A stretch of 64,000 nt of DNA. Origin: Sutcliffiella horikoshii (GTDB lineage Bacteria > Bacillota > Bacilli > Bacillales > Bacillaceae_I). The notes under the pieces are model-generated. The model was not told the DNA's origin and searched no databases. It was given only the letters and a program-made list of their open reading frames with translations. Where the stretch lies: the NCBI RefSeq assembly GCF_002157855.1, contig NZ_CP020880.1, positions 2,666,001-2,730,000 on the forward strand. Direction: 5' to 3'. The position numbers and the translations under genes were made by a program. Shown here one piece after another: positions 34,643 to 42,929 of this stretch (position 1 is the stretch's first letter; each line of letters begins with the position of its first letter).

Positions 34643-35275
34643 TCACCATCTTAACTCACTCACCAACGATATTAACTCGGCTGCGTCTTCACTCTCCCAT
34701 TGCATAATCTCTTCCTTCAAGGAAGAAAGTGTCCCATATCCTTTTACAAAGCTGTTTAACCTCGCTACCAAAGTTGCATCTGTAAATGCCTCTTCAGTTT
34801 GGAAGTACTCTCTTAGTTTTTTTGTAGCATTAGAATATCTTTTCAGGTAATATTTCTGGTGTTTTTCTTCAGCCAGTGTGAATTGATCTAGTGGTGCAAT
34901 TTCTGTTCCTATTGATTGTGAGTTTGTATTTTGGATTTCTTGCTTAATCTTTTCAATAGCTTCTTTTTGATTGATATCATGGTATAAAATTATCGATAAG
35001 TATTGCCTGCCCTTATAGTTCCCACGATTAGAATTGTGGGAGTTCCAAAAATGACGGGCAATCTCATCAAAAGTTATCTGGGTAGGATCAAAATCAATTT
35101 GTAAGCACTCAGTGTGATCTCCCATTTGTTTGTAGGTAGGCGTCTGAGTGGTTCCACCTGCATAGCCTACTCTTGTTCTAATGACTCCTTTTAAATACCC
35201 GAACCGGGCATCAGTTCCCCAGAATCAGCCCATGCCGAGAGTGACGGTTTGGAGATTGTGATCGTAATTGGTCAT
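34643..35275 (-). CDS. msrA: MsrA with in-frame TGA at the catalytic site; candidate selenoprotein
   Basis: From ATG 35275, behind GAAAGGAGCACAACA, the frame reads MTNYDHNLQTVTLGMG, then TGA (35225-35227), then FWGTDARFGYLKGVIRTRVG and on without a break to the stop at 34643, 210 residues. MsrA enzymes have GCFWG here, so the TGA replaces the catalytic Cys (residue 17) and nothing else. The downstream half is a full MsrA (VGYAGGTTQTPTY, GDHTE, KGRQYLS). Reading TGA as selenocysteine would give an active peptide methionine-S-sulfoxide reductase. The alternative is a pseudogene with one point mutation. No resolving Cys is seen near the C-terminus. Confidence 0.75.
35195..35211 (-). promoter_or_regulatory. 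SECIS-like stem-loop downstream of the in-frame TGA
   Basis: On the minus strand AUGCCCG and CGGGUAU form a 7-bp stem (one G-U) with a GUU loop. The loop begins 20 bases after the UGA and its first base is G. Known bacterial SECIS elements have the apical loop about 16-37 bases after UGA with a G among the first two loop bases, so the geometry fits. Confidence 0.5.
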
Positions 35276-35359
35276 TGTTGTGCTCCTTTCTATGGCAAGA
35301 GTTATTTTATTTGTTAGTTTAAAGTTAGCATGATTAATTATGTATGGGAAGTTGCTGTA

Positions 35360-35713
35360 TGAGGACAATGTTTCCGTTTTTCCGCTTACTTTGTCCTCAT
35401 TCAAGCCCTACGAGGACAATGTTTCTGTTTTCCCGCTTACTTTGTCCTCATTCACGCCCTACGAGGACAATGTTTCCGTTTTCCCGCTTACTTTGTCCAC
35501 ATTCACCCTCTACGAGGACAATCTTTCCATTTTCCCGCTTACTTTGTCCTCATTCATGCCCTACGAGGACAATCTTTCCATTTTCCCGCTTACTTTGTCC
35601 TCATTCACGCTCTACGAGGACAATGTTTCCGTTTTCCCGCTTACTTTGTCCTCATTCACGTCCTACGAGGACAATGTTCCTCCTTCTTCTGCTAACTTTG
35701 TCCTCATTCAAAA
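35360..35713. repeat. tandem array C, seven 51-bp units
   Basis: GAGGACAATGTTTCCG, then TTCCCGCTTACTTTGTCCTCATTCA (read in two parts) recur at 35361, 35412, 35463, 35514, 35565, 35616 and 35667, an exact 51-bp period. Every unit carries GAGGACAA and TTGTCCTC as inverted arms, so each can form a hairpin. Because 51 is divisible by three, all frames stay open, but there is no ribosome site and the translations are pure repeats; I do not call it coding. Confidence 0.88.
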
Positions 35714-35757
35714 CAAAGAAAACCAGCTCCCCCATAAGAGCCGGTTTCCCCTCATTC

Positions 35758-36480
35758 CTACAACATCTTCTCCAAAAACACTTTCGCTCGCTCGGTCTTC
35801 GGAGCTGTAAAAAACTCTGCAGGCGGCGCATCCTCTACCAACATTCCATCATCAAGGAACAATACGCGGTCTGCCACTTCACGGGCAAAGCCCATTTCAT
35901 GTGTCACAATGGCCATCGTCATCCCTGTATGCGCCAGTGCTTTCATTACTTCAAGTACCTCTTTTACCATCTCCGGATCCAAAGCGGAAGTTGGTTCGTC
36001 AAACAACATAACCTCCGGATCCATCGCAAGAGCTCGGGCAATCGCAACACGTTGCTTCTGTCCACCAGACAGGCGATTAGGATATTCCTTCGCTTTCTCA
36101 GCTAGCCCCACTTTTGCGAGCAAGTCCATTCCTTTCGCTTCCGCTTCCTTTTTCGACACTCCTTTTACAGAAACCGGAGCATACGTTAAGTTTTCCAGAA
36201 CCGTCTTATGAGGGAAAAGATGAAAGTGCTGAAATACCATTCCCAAATTTTGACGTACTTTATTGATGTTGGTTTTCTTATTTGCAACATCCTGGTCTTT
36301 AATCCAAATGTGACCGGAAGTTGGCTCTTCCAATAGATTCATACAGCGAAGCAAAGTGGATTTCCCAGACCCCGAAGGCCCGATGATGGCCACTACTTCC
36401 CCTTCTTTAATTTGTGTAGAAATCCCCTTTAACACCTCCAGCTTGCCAAAGGATTTATGCAAATCTTCTATTTTAATCAT
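35758..36480 (-). CDS. artR: amino acid ABC transporter ATP-binding protein (ArtR type)
   Basis: The 240-residue ATPase has Walker [10 protein letters not shown], the signature [15 protein letters not shown], Walker [15 protein letters not shown] and the switch His in [15 protein letters not shown]. It is of the polar amino acid (GlnQ/HisP) family. Position beside brxB and yqjA matches artR (yqiZ) of B. subtilis, part of a high-affinity arginine importer. It overlaps artQ by 8 bases. Confidence 0.92.
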   Translation of the reverse strand: MIKIEDLHKSFGKLEVLKGISTQIKEGEVVAIIGPSGSGKSTLLRCMNLLEEPTSGHIWIKDQDVANKKTNINKVRQNLGMVFQHFHLFPHKTVLENLTYAPVSVKGVSKKEAEAKGMDLLAKVGLAEKAKEYPNRLSGGQKQRVAIARALAMDPEVMLFDEPTSALDPEMVKEVLEVMKALAHTGMTMAIVTHEMGFAREVADRVLFLDDGMLVEDAPPAEFFTAPKTERAKVFLEKML

Positions 36481-37141
36481 AGCGTCTCATTCTCCTTTCA
36501 ATGAGCTTGCCAATTAACGTGAGTATCATTACTAACACATAATAAATAAGTCCAGCGAAAATGAATGCTTCCAAATATGCATAAGTACTCGATGCTGTCA
36601 TAAAAGAACGCCTCATAACGTCCATTACCCCGATAACTGTAACAATGGCTGATTCTTTAGTAAGTGTAATATATTCATTCATAAGTGCTGGTAAAATGTT
36701 TTTCAGTGCTTGCGGTAAAATGATGTCTTTCATCATTTGGCGATAGGGTACGCCAAGTGCCATGGCTGCTTCTCTCTGCCCTTTGTCAACCGCCATTATT
36801 CCTGCACGGATAACTTCCGAGATATAGGCCCCAGAGTTTAACCCGAAAGCTAGAATGGCAGCAGTGACCGGTTCAAGCGTGATGCCAATTGCTTGTGGTA
36901 ATCCAAAAAATATTAGCATTAATTGAAGAACAAGCGGTGTTCCTCGAAATATGGATGTATAAATATCCGCTAAAATTCTAAGTAGTTTAATTCTACCAAT
37001 CTTACATAAAGCCAATAGCGTTCCGATGATAAAACCTAGTATCCCTGCAAGTGATACGACTTGAAGCGTTACCTTCACACCCGCAAGAATAAAATCCATC
37101 GAACCCGTTATGGCGCTAAAGTCTAAGAAGTCGATCGTCAA
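36473..37141 (-). CDS. artQ: amino acid ABC transporter permease (ArtQ type)
   Basis: The 222-residue permease has five or so TM segments and the polar amino acid EAA motif region ([28 protein letters not shown], quoted in parts). [14 protein letters not shown] follows. The start is TTG with AAAGGA upstream. It lies between artP and artR in the usual order of transcription artP-artQ-artR. Confidence 0.9.
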   Translation of the reverse strand: MTIDFLDFSAITGSMDFILAGVKVTLQVVSLAGILGFIIGTLLALCKIGRIKLLRILADIYTSIFRGTPLVLQLMLIFFGLPQAIGITLEPVTAAILAFGLNSGAYISEVIRAGIMAVDKGQREAAMALGVPYRQMMKDIILPQALKNILPALMNEYITLTKESAIVTVIGVMDVMRRSFMTASSTYAYLEAFIFAGLIYYVLVMILTLIGKLIERRMRRYD

Positions 37142-37218
37142 GTACTACCAGTCCTTTCTGTCATATTAACAAGAAAATCAAAAGGGCGGTTACTGCACCC
37201 TTTTGATTTCGTTAAATC

Positions 37219-38010
37219 TTATTCTTCTTCTCCACCAAACCATTTGTTGATTAACTTTTCCATCTCACCGTTCTCTTCCATCTCTTTTAGAACACGGTTG
37301 AACTCCTCCGTTAATTCGCTGCCTTTTGGAAGGGCAATGGCAGATCCTTCTTCATCAGACTCAAGTGTAAAACCAGTAAGGTCTTCATCTTTTTCCATAA
37401 AGCCTTTCATAACTGTATCTTCAATGATGGCTGCATCAAAACGGCCCGTTTTTAAATCTTGAACAATTTGTGGGATGCGGTCTCGGTTTTCAATAGTAAT
37501 ATTCACTTCTTCCGCAATTTCTTCCGCTTTATCATACTGGATGGATCCCATTTGAACCCCAACCGTTTTACCTTCTAAATCTTCCAAACTAGTAATATTG
37601 CTATCTTTCAATGAAACAATCATGTGATTCGCTGTATAATATACATCTGTAAAATCAACTTGCTCAGCACGCTCTTCTGTCGGTGTCATACCAGCCAAGA
37701 TAAGATCGATGTTACCTGATTTCATCGCGGTAATTAAACTTCCAAAGTCCATATCTTGAACTTTCAATTCGTAACCAAGTTCTTCTGTAATAGCTTTTGC
37801 AAGATCCACATCAAAACCGATAATTTCTTCTCCAACTTCCGTATCAATGTACTCAAATGGAGGGTAGTCAGCGGAAGTTCCCATTACCAGTACTTTCTTT
37901 CCATCTTCACCTTCTCCACTCGTTTCATCTCCATTACCGGATGTTCCACAAGCTGACAATAAGCCTACTACTAAAATACTAATTAATGAATACAAAAACC
38001 ATTTTTTCAC
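37219..38010 (-). CDS. artP: amino acid ABC transporter substrate-binding lipoprotein (ArtP type)
   Basis: The 263-residue protein has a signal peptide with lipobox LLSAC (Cys21) and an SBP3 domain (DYPPFEYIDTE, IIGFDVDLAKAI, FGSLITAMKSGNIDLILAGM, read in parts). It is first in the operon and should present an amino acid, probably arginine, to ArtQ/ArtR. The start is GTG behind GGGGGAAATTATT. An ArgR-like box overlaps the predicted promoter. Confidence 0.9.
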   Translation of the reverse strand: MKKWFLYSLISILVVGLLSACGTSGNGDETSGEGEDGKKVLVMGTSADYPPFEYIDTEVGEEIIGFDVDLAKAITEELGYELKVQDMDFGSLITAMKSGNIDLILAGMTPTEERAEQVDFTDVYYTANHMIVSLKDSNITSLEDLEGKTVGVQMGSIQYDKAEEIAEEVNITIENRDRIPQIVQDLKTGRFDAAIIEDTVMKGFMEKDEDLTGFTLESDEEGSAIALPKGSELTEEFNRVLKEMEENGEMEKLINKWFGGEEE

Positions 38011-38122
38011 AATAATTTCCCCCTGTTCTTTTTTCAGAAAAGTTAAAAATTTAATCTAATTATGAAACAAACCTACATTTAAATCAAGTATTATTATGAT
38101 GTATGTTTATTCGGATAAATGT

Positions 38123-38150
38123 ATTTTAACACAGGTTAATATTTATGCAA
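38123..38150 (-). promoter_or_regulatory. putative artPQR promoter with ARG-box-like sequence
   Basis: On the minus strand TTGCAT (38150-38145), a 16-bp spacer and TAAAAT (38128-38123) form a promoter. TGCATAAATATTAA (38149-38136) matches the ARG box core TGAATWWWWATTCA at 12 of 14 positions and overlaps the -35, consistent with ArgR/AhrC repression. Confidence 0.45.
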
Positions 38151-38278
38151 TATAGTTAATAAAGATAAATAAAGTTTTTATATTTTTATTATTCTGAAAT
38201 ATACGCTTTTTGTTATAGTTCCATCAGTCTAGGTTCATGTTATAATTACAATGAACTAGAAAAAGGAGGTGATATAAG

Positions 38279-39180
38279 ATGATTACGGATGCTAAATTGG
38301 ATTTGATTCTAAAAGGATGTTGGATTTTAAGGTTGAAATGAAAAAAGAATTAAGTGAATTGAACAGTAAAACTTCCACCCTGTCTGACAATCAAGTGCTT
38401 ATGAAAGATGAGATCAAAGGTCTTAACGATAAAACCTCCACACTCGCTGACAATCAGATACTGATGAAAGATGAGATTCGAGGTCTTAACCAAAATACCT
38501 CCACACTCGCTGACAATCAGATACTGATGAAAAATGAGATCAAAGGTCTTAACCAAAAAACCTCCTCACTCGCTGACAATCAGTTGCTTATGAAAGATGA
38601 GATCAAAGGTCTTAACCAAAAAACCTCCTCACTCGCTGACACTCAGTTGCTTATGAAAGATGAGATCAAAGGTCTTAACCAAAAAACCTCCTCACTCGCT
38701 GACACTCAGTTGCTTATGAAAGATGAGATCAAAGGTCTTAACGATAAAACCTCCACGCTCGCTGACAATCAGTTGCTTATGAAGGATGAGATCAAAGGTC
38801 TTAACGATAAAACCTCCACGCTCGCTGAGAATCAGATTCTAATGAACGATGAGATTCGAGGTCTTAACCAAAAAACTTCCACACTCGCTGACAATCAGAT
38901 ACTGATGAAAGATGAAATCAGCGGCCTTAGTGAAAAGACATTCATGCTTTCTGCAGGACAGCACCAGATAAAAGAGGAACTCCATTCTTTAACAAATACA
39001 ACTAGCACACTTCGTGAGGAATTCTACTTATTCAGGCATGATGTGAACGACCGCTTTAATGAAATCAATGCTACATTATCAAGGATAAAAGAGGATCAAA
39101 CGAAGGATATTGAAGCGATTCTTGAAGAAATTTCTGCAAAACTGGATGAAAGAGATCAACGTGATTTTGAATCAACATAA
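38279..39180 (+). CDS. repetitive coiled-coil protein, possible N-terminal frameshift
   Basis: The main frame from 38317 encodes 287 residues with nine near-identical and two degenerate 21-residue repeats (three heptads, for example KTSTLADNQILMKDEIKGLN), then a coiled-coil tail. The only good ribosome site, AAAGGAGGTGAT, serves an ATG at 38279 in another frame, giving MITDAKLDLILK then a quick stop. One extra base in the A-run at 38311-38314 would join the two frames into one coiled coil. So this is either a frameshift mutation, slippage, or start at 38317 without a ribosome site. Function unknown; no TM segment is seen. Confidence 0.6.
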
Positions 39181-39259
39181 TTAATTCCCTTAAATATACC
39201 CAATGGAGTTTGTCCTCGTAAGAACTTCTATAATAAAACACAAATTCCTATTCAAAAAA

Positions 39260-39296
39260 GTGCAGGGAGCACTTTTACACAAAGTGGTCCCTGCAC
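39260..39296 (-). terminator. terminator of the ECF sigma operon
   Basis: GTGCAGGGA and TCCCTGCAC plus the inner CACTTT/AAAGTG arms form a long stem, followed on the minus strand by TTTTTT. Confidence 0.85.
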
Positions 39297-39311
39297 AAAT
39301 ATAATATCCCC

Positions 39312-39818
39312 TTATGCACTCAACTCTACAGCCATGCGTTCTTTTAATTTCCTTCTAGCTCTATGGATCTTTGATTTCACTGTAGCTGGATTCATTTCCA
39401 AAGCATTAGCAATTTCCCGCTCCTTTAATCCTCTTTCCATTTTAAGGACGAGCAGTTTCTTGTCTTCCTTTGAAAAGTCTTCCATCTTTTCATCTAGAAT
39501 TTCTTTCAGCAATTTCACTTCCACTTCTGCTGCAACATTATGAACTGCTTCTTTTCCTAGACAATCTAACACATCTAACTCCATCGGACATCCTCTGTTT
39601 TTTCTCTCTCGTCTAACAAAATCAATCGCTGTTCTCGTTGCAATCACGCAAAGCCAAGCACCAACTTTATCACCATCTTGCAAACTATCCATCTTCTTAT
39701 ACGCCTTAATGAAGGTTTCCTGCACAATGTCTTCAGCCAACTGACGGTCGCGAATAACGGCGAAACTCACTTGAAACACTCTGTCATAATGCACCTTATA
39801 TAATGTCGTGAAATCCAC
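39312..39818 (-). CDS. ECF-type RNA polymerase sigma factor
   Basis: The 168-residue protein has sigma region 2 (DRQLAEDIVQETFIKAYKKM) and region 4 with the helix-turn-helix (KEREIANALEMNPATVKSKIHRARRKLKERM, read in parts). It is an ECF sigma factor without a neighbouring anti-sigma gene. The GTG start follows the kinase stop codon directly, so the two are translationally coupled. The sigma factor therefore appears to be controlled as part of a two-component operon. Which promoters it reads is unknown. Confidence 0.88.
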   Translation of the reverse strand: MDFTTLYKVHYDRVFQVSFAVIRDRQLAEDIVQETFIKAYKKMDSLQDGDKVGAWLCVIATRTAIDFVRRERKNRGCPMELDVLDCLGKEAVHNVAAEVEVKLLKEILDEKMEDFSKEDKKLLVLKMERGLKEREIANALEMNPATVKSKIHRARRKLKERMAVELSA

Positions 39819-42053
39819 CTAATCCACCACTCTCAAACAGATATTGACTTTAAATAAATCCCCGTCCGTTTCAATGTCGAGACTGCCTTCATGAAGATCG
39901 ATGATGGATTTAGCAATTGCAAGGCCAAGGCCAGATCCTTCCGTATTCCGTGAAGTATCTCCTCTTTTAAAGCGTTCGTATAATTCCTCGCTTTGATCAT
40001 TCAATTCGTATTTTGATACATTTTTAAACGTAATTTTTGCTTTATCATTAAACTGTTGGACTTGAATATATACACGCGAGTTTTCCAATGAATACTTCAC
40101 AATATTTCCTATCAGGTTATCAAACACTCGCCACATTTTCTGTCCATCCACTAATGCATATAGTGGCTTATCCGTGTTTGTAACTCGAAATTGTAAATTA
40201 GATTCTTTCAACGAACTATCATATTCCGCCAAGGCTTGTTGAAGAAGCTGATTTAAATCTACACGCTCTTTTACAAGCTCGATATTGCCGCTTGCCATTT
40301 TGGATACTTCAAATAGATCTTCAATTAACCCTTTTAAACGTTGTGACTTTCTATCAATAATCTCCAGGTACGCGGACCGGTCCTCAGCAGTTAGTTCGTT
40401 TTTCTTCAGCAGTTCCGTGTAAGTGATGATGGATGTCAACGGTGTGCGAAGATCATGACTGACATTTGTTATAAGCTCCGTTTTAAGACGCTCACTTTTT
40501 GCCTGCTCGTTTAAAGACACTTTTACCCCTTGATTCAATACATTTAGGTTTGCCGCCATTTTAGAAAGAACGGAATTCCCCTTAATTTCTATTGGCTCTC
40601 CTAATTTACCTGATGCCATCTCTTCAGTTTTGATGGAGATCTTATTGAAATAACCGACACTTTTTACTAAAAGAATGAACGTCGGCACTCCTATTAAAAC
40701 AGCGAAGAGGAAATATAGCAGGAAGAAAGCTATATCAATGAAAATCATAAAGAAACCAAAGCCTAGTCCAAAGACGATTGCAAGAAGAATAAATACTTGG
40801 ATGCCTGTAGCTGTATTTAGGAAGGCCTCCTTAATAACTTGATAAATGCGTTGGTATACTTTTTTACAGTTTTTAAAAATAATGAAGAACAAACTACTCT
40901 TCCATAGTTCTCTTAAATCAGTTATATGCCTCAAACTAGTAAACAAATAACGTAACTGGACGTAAGTGAGTAAACATAATACAGTTGATATAAATATACT
41001 TATAACAAATTCAGTGAGATACATAGTGGAGTTATATGTTAGCTGATTAATACAATCATGCACCCACATTAGACTGAATAGGAATATTAAAGTTGATATT
41101 CCCAACACAACTACGCTTAAATCAACTGGAATCTTGGCATAGAGATTTTGCCATTTCCCTCGTTCTTTTGGTATGGAAACTACTTTAATCATCGAAACAA
41201 ACCAAATCAATAAAGCAATCAATGATGCTATTCCAAGTCTCCAAAACCACATTCTATTATCTTCATAACCAATTTTTGCAATCATTAATTCGCTATCCGA
41301 AGCTAGTCCTTTTGGAACACCTATAATCCCTTCAAAGTCCCCTCTCACTTCTGCTATTGTTTGGTACAACCAGTCCTCATAAGGCCAATTAGTGGAATGA
41401 AAATAGTCTCCTGATATTTTATATTTGGTAACGTACAACATATTGCTCTCATTGAATACTTGATTTAATGAAGTTTTTTTAACAGTAATATTTGTAAAGC
41501 TCTCTTCACCTTGTTCAAAAAAATATTGGAAGTCGTCATAAAATCTTGAAGGATACGAATTAAAGTTTGAATCTTTAGCGAAATACTCTTCCACTATTTT
41601 TTCTTTTTCTGCTATTATTTTCTTCTCTACATGCTCATCACTTGAGAAGTTTTTTTGAATATCTTCTAATTTGGTATCTCTTTCAGCAATTACTTCTTTT
41701 GGATCCTCACTAGAATCACCATCCTCTGCCAATTGAATTCTCTCTTCATATTGATAGCGAATGTTATCAAGCTGAGCGTCCAATGAACCATATTCATATC
41801 GATGTTCTTCTATTTCTTCCCTCGTAACCGTAATCTTTTCTTTTACACTTTCCACTGATATGTTTCCAAGCTCATTTGCAAGCAAATAATTGGCATATTC
41901 TTGTAACTCATTCTGAAATTCTTCTGTCTTAAAATAACTTTTCTGATTAAACCTATCTAAATTGTAAATAAAATAAAAGCTTCCACTTAACGCACAAACA
42001 AAAACTAGTGCCATTAAAACAGCTATTACTCTATTTCTCCATCTTGTACCCAA
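39819..42053 (-). CDS. membrane sensor histidine kinase
   Basis: The 744-residue kinase has one TM near residues 10-30, a roughly 235-residue external region rich in charged coiled coil, then about five further TM segments (272-460), a HAMP-like linker, the HisKA box NVSHDLRTPLTSI (His533) and HATPase_c boxes DNLIGNIVKYS and GSGLGLAIAKS. The gene overlaps the response regulator by 23 bases. The TTG start at 42053 is uncertain because its ribosome site is too close; ATG codons farther in are possible. Confidence 0.88.
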   Translation of the reverse strand: MGTRWRNRVIAVLMALVFVCALSGSFYFIYNLDRFNQKSYFKTEEFQNELQEYANYLLANELGNISVESVKEKITVTREEIEEHRYEYGSLDAQLDNIRYQYEERIQLAEDGDSSEDPKEVIAERDTKLEDIQKNFSSDEHVEKKIIAEKEKIVEEYFAKDSNFNSYPSRFYDDFQYFFEQGEESFTNITVKKTSLNQVFNESNMLYVTKYKISGDYFHSTNWPYEDWLYQTIAEVRGDFEGIIGVPKGLASDSELMIAKIGYEDNRMWFWRLGIASLIALLIWFVSMIKVVSIPKERGKWQNLYAKIPVDLSVVVLGISTLIFLFSLMWVHDCINQLTYNSTMYLTEFVISIFISTVLCLLTYVQLRYLFTSLRHITDLRELWKSSLFFIIFKNCKKVYQRIYQVIKEAFLNTATGIQVFILLAIVFGLGFGFFMIFIDIAFFLLYFLFAVLIGVPTFILLVKSVGYFNKISIKTEEMASGKLGEPIEIKGNSVLSKMAANLNVLNQGVKVSLNEQAKSERLKTELITNVSHDLRTPLTSIITYTELLKKNELTAEDRSAYLEIIDRKSQRLKGLIEDLFEVSKMASGNIELVKERVDLNQLLQQALAEYDSSLKESNLQFRVTNTDKPLYALVDGQKMWRVFDNLIGNIVKYSLENSRVYIQVQQFNDKAKITFKNVSKYELNDQSEELYERFKRGDTSRNTEGSGLGLAIAKSIIDLHEGSLDIETDGDLFKVNICLRVVD

Positions 42054-42723
42054 TCCCCCATACCACCTTTAAATATCTTGGATTTTTTGGATCTATCTCT
42101 ATCTTCTCTCTAATTTTCCGAATATGGACCGCTACAGTATTTTCCGCATTGTAGCCAGGCTCTTTCCATACCCGCTCGTATATATCATTGATGGAAAATA
42201 CCCGTCCGGCATTGGTCATCAACAGTTCTACTATTTTATATTCAATCGGCGTCAACTTGACAGGATCTCCCTGAACCGTTACTTCCTTCGATTCCTTATC
42301 AATGGTCAGTCCGTTCAAATCAATAACTTTCTTGATTCCTTCAAACGTTCCAAGTGTGACATACCTCCTGAGCTGAGATTTCACTCTCGCGACAAGCTCC
42401 ATCGGATTAAAAGGCTTTGTTACGTAATCATCAGCTCCCACTTGCAAGCCAAGGATTTTATCGGTATCCTCACTTTTTGCGCTTAAAATTATGATTGGAA
42501 TGTTCTTCTCCTCGCGAATTCTGTGCGTCGCAGATATCCCATCAAGCCTTGGCATCATCACATCTAGTAAAATTAGGTGCACTTCATTTTCATGAAGGAT
42601 TTCTAACGCTTCCACCCCATCTTGAGCCTTTAAGACCTTCACACCTTCATTTTTCAAATAGATTTCAATCGCATCTCTTATTTCTTTCTCATCATCCACT
42701 ACCAACACTGTATAGTTCGCCAT
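42031..42723 (-). CDS. OmpR/PhoB-family response regulator
   Basis: The 230-residue regulator has a receiver domain with DDE at 10-12, phospho-acceptor Asp54 (LLDVMMP) and Lys in YVTKPF, and a C-terminal winged helix (LTPIEYKIVELLM, NTVAVHIRKIREKI). It resembles VanR/PhoP-like cell-envelope regulators. It is first in an operon with its kinase and an ECF sigma factor, ending at the terminator at 39260-39296. Confidence 0.92.
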   Translation of the reverse strand: MANYTVLVVDDEKEIRDAIEIYLKNEGVKVLKAQDGVEALEILHENEVHLILLDVMMPRLDGISATHRIREEKNIPIIILSAKSEDTDKILGLQVGADDYVTKPFNPMELVARVKSQLRRYVTLGTFEGIKKVIDLNGLTIDKESKEVTVQGDPVKLTPIEYKIVELLMTNAGRVFSINDIYERVWKEPGYNAENTVAVHIRKIREKIEIDPKNPRYLKVVWGIGYKMEK

Positions 42724-42894
42724 CTCTCACCCTTCTCCCACTTACCATTCTTTCTCTATGTACACATCATATATGGTAAATCTTAAGTATTATTGAAGTA
42801 TTTTCTTAAGAATTTCTTAAGTTACTAACCTATTATATAATTCTTGGGAAGTGGGAAACATAGGTAATCGCAATTAATTCGGCGGAATACAAAA

Positions 42895-42921
42895 AGGCAC
42901 GCTAGTATTAATTGCGTGCCT
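42895..42921 (-). terminator. terminator of the GH18 gene
   Basis: AGGCACGC pairs with GCGTGCCT; TTTTTG follows on the minus strand just past the stop codon. Confidence 0.85.
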
Positions 42922-42929
42922 CCCATTCC

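Noticed and set aside
34643-35125. MsrA gene starting at the internal Met at 35125
   Set aside because: This would remove the catalytic motif and has no ribosome site, while the start at 35275 has a very good one and preserves full MsrA similarity across the TGA.
35340-35810. Two long plus-strand reading frames of 156 and 253 codons over array C
   Set aside because: They exist because the 51-bp unit is a multiple of three and lacks stops. There is no ribosome site, the second overlaps artR on the other strand, and the translations are only repeats.
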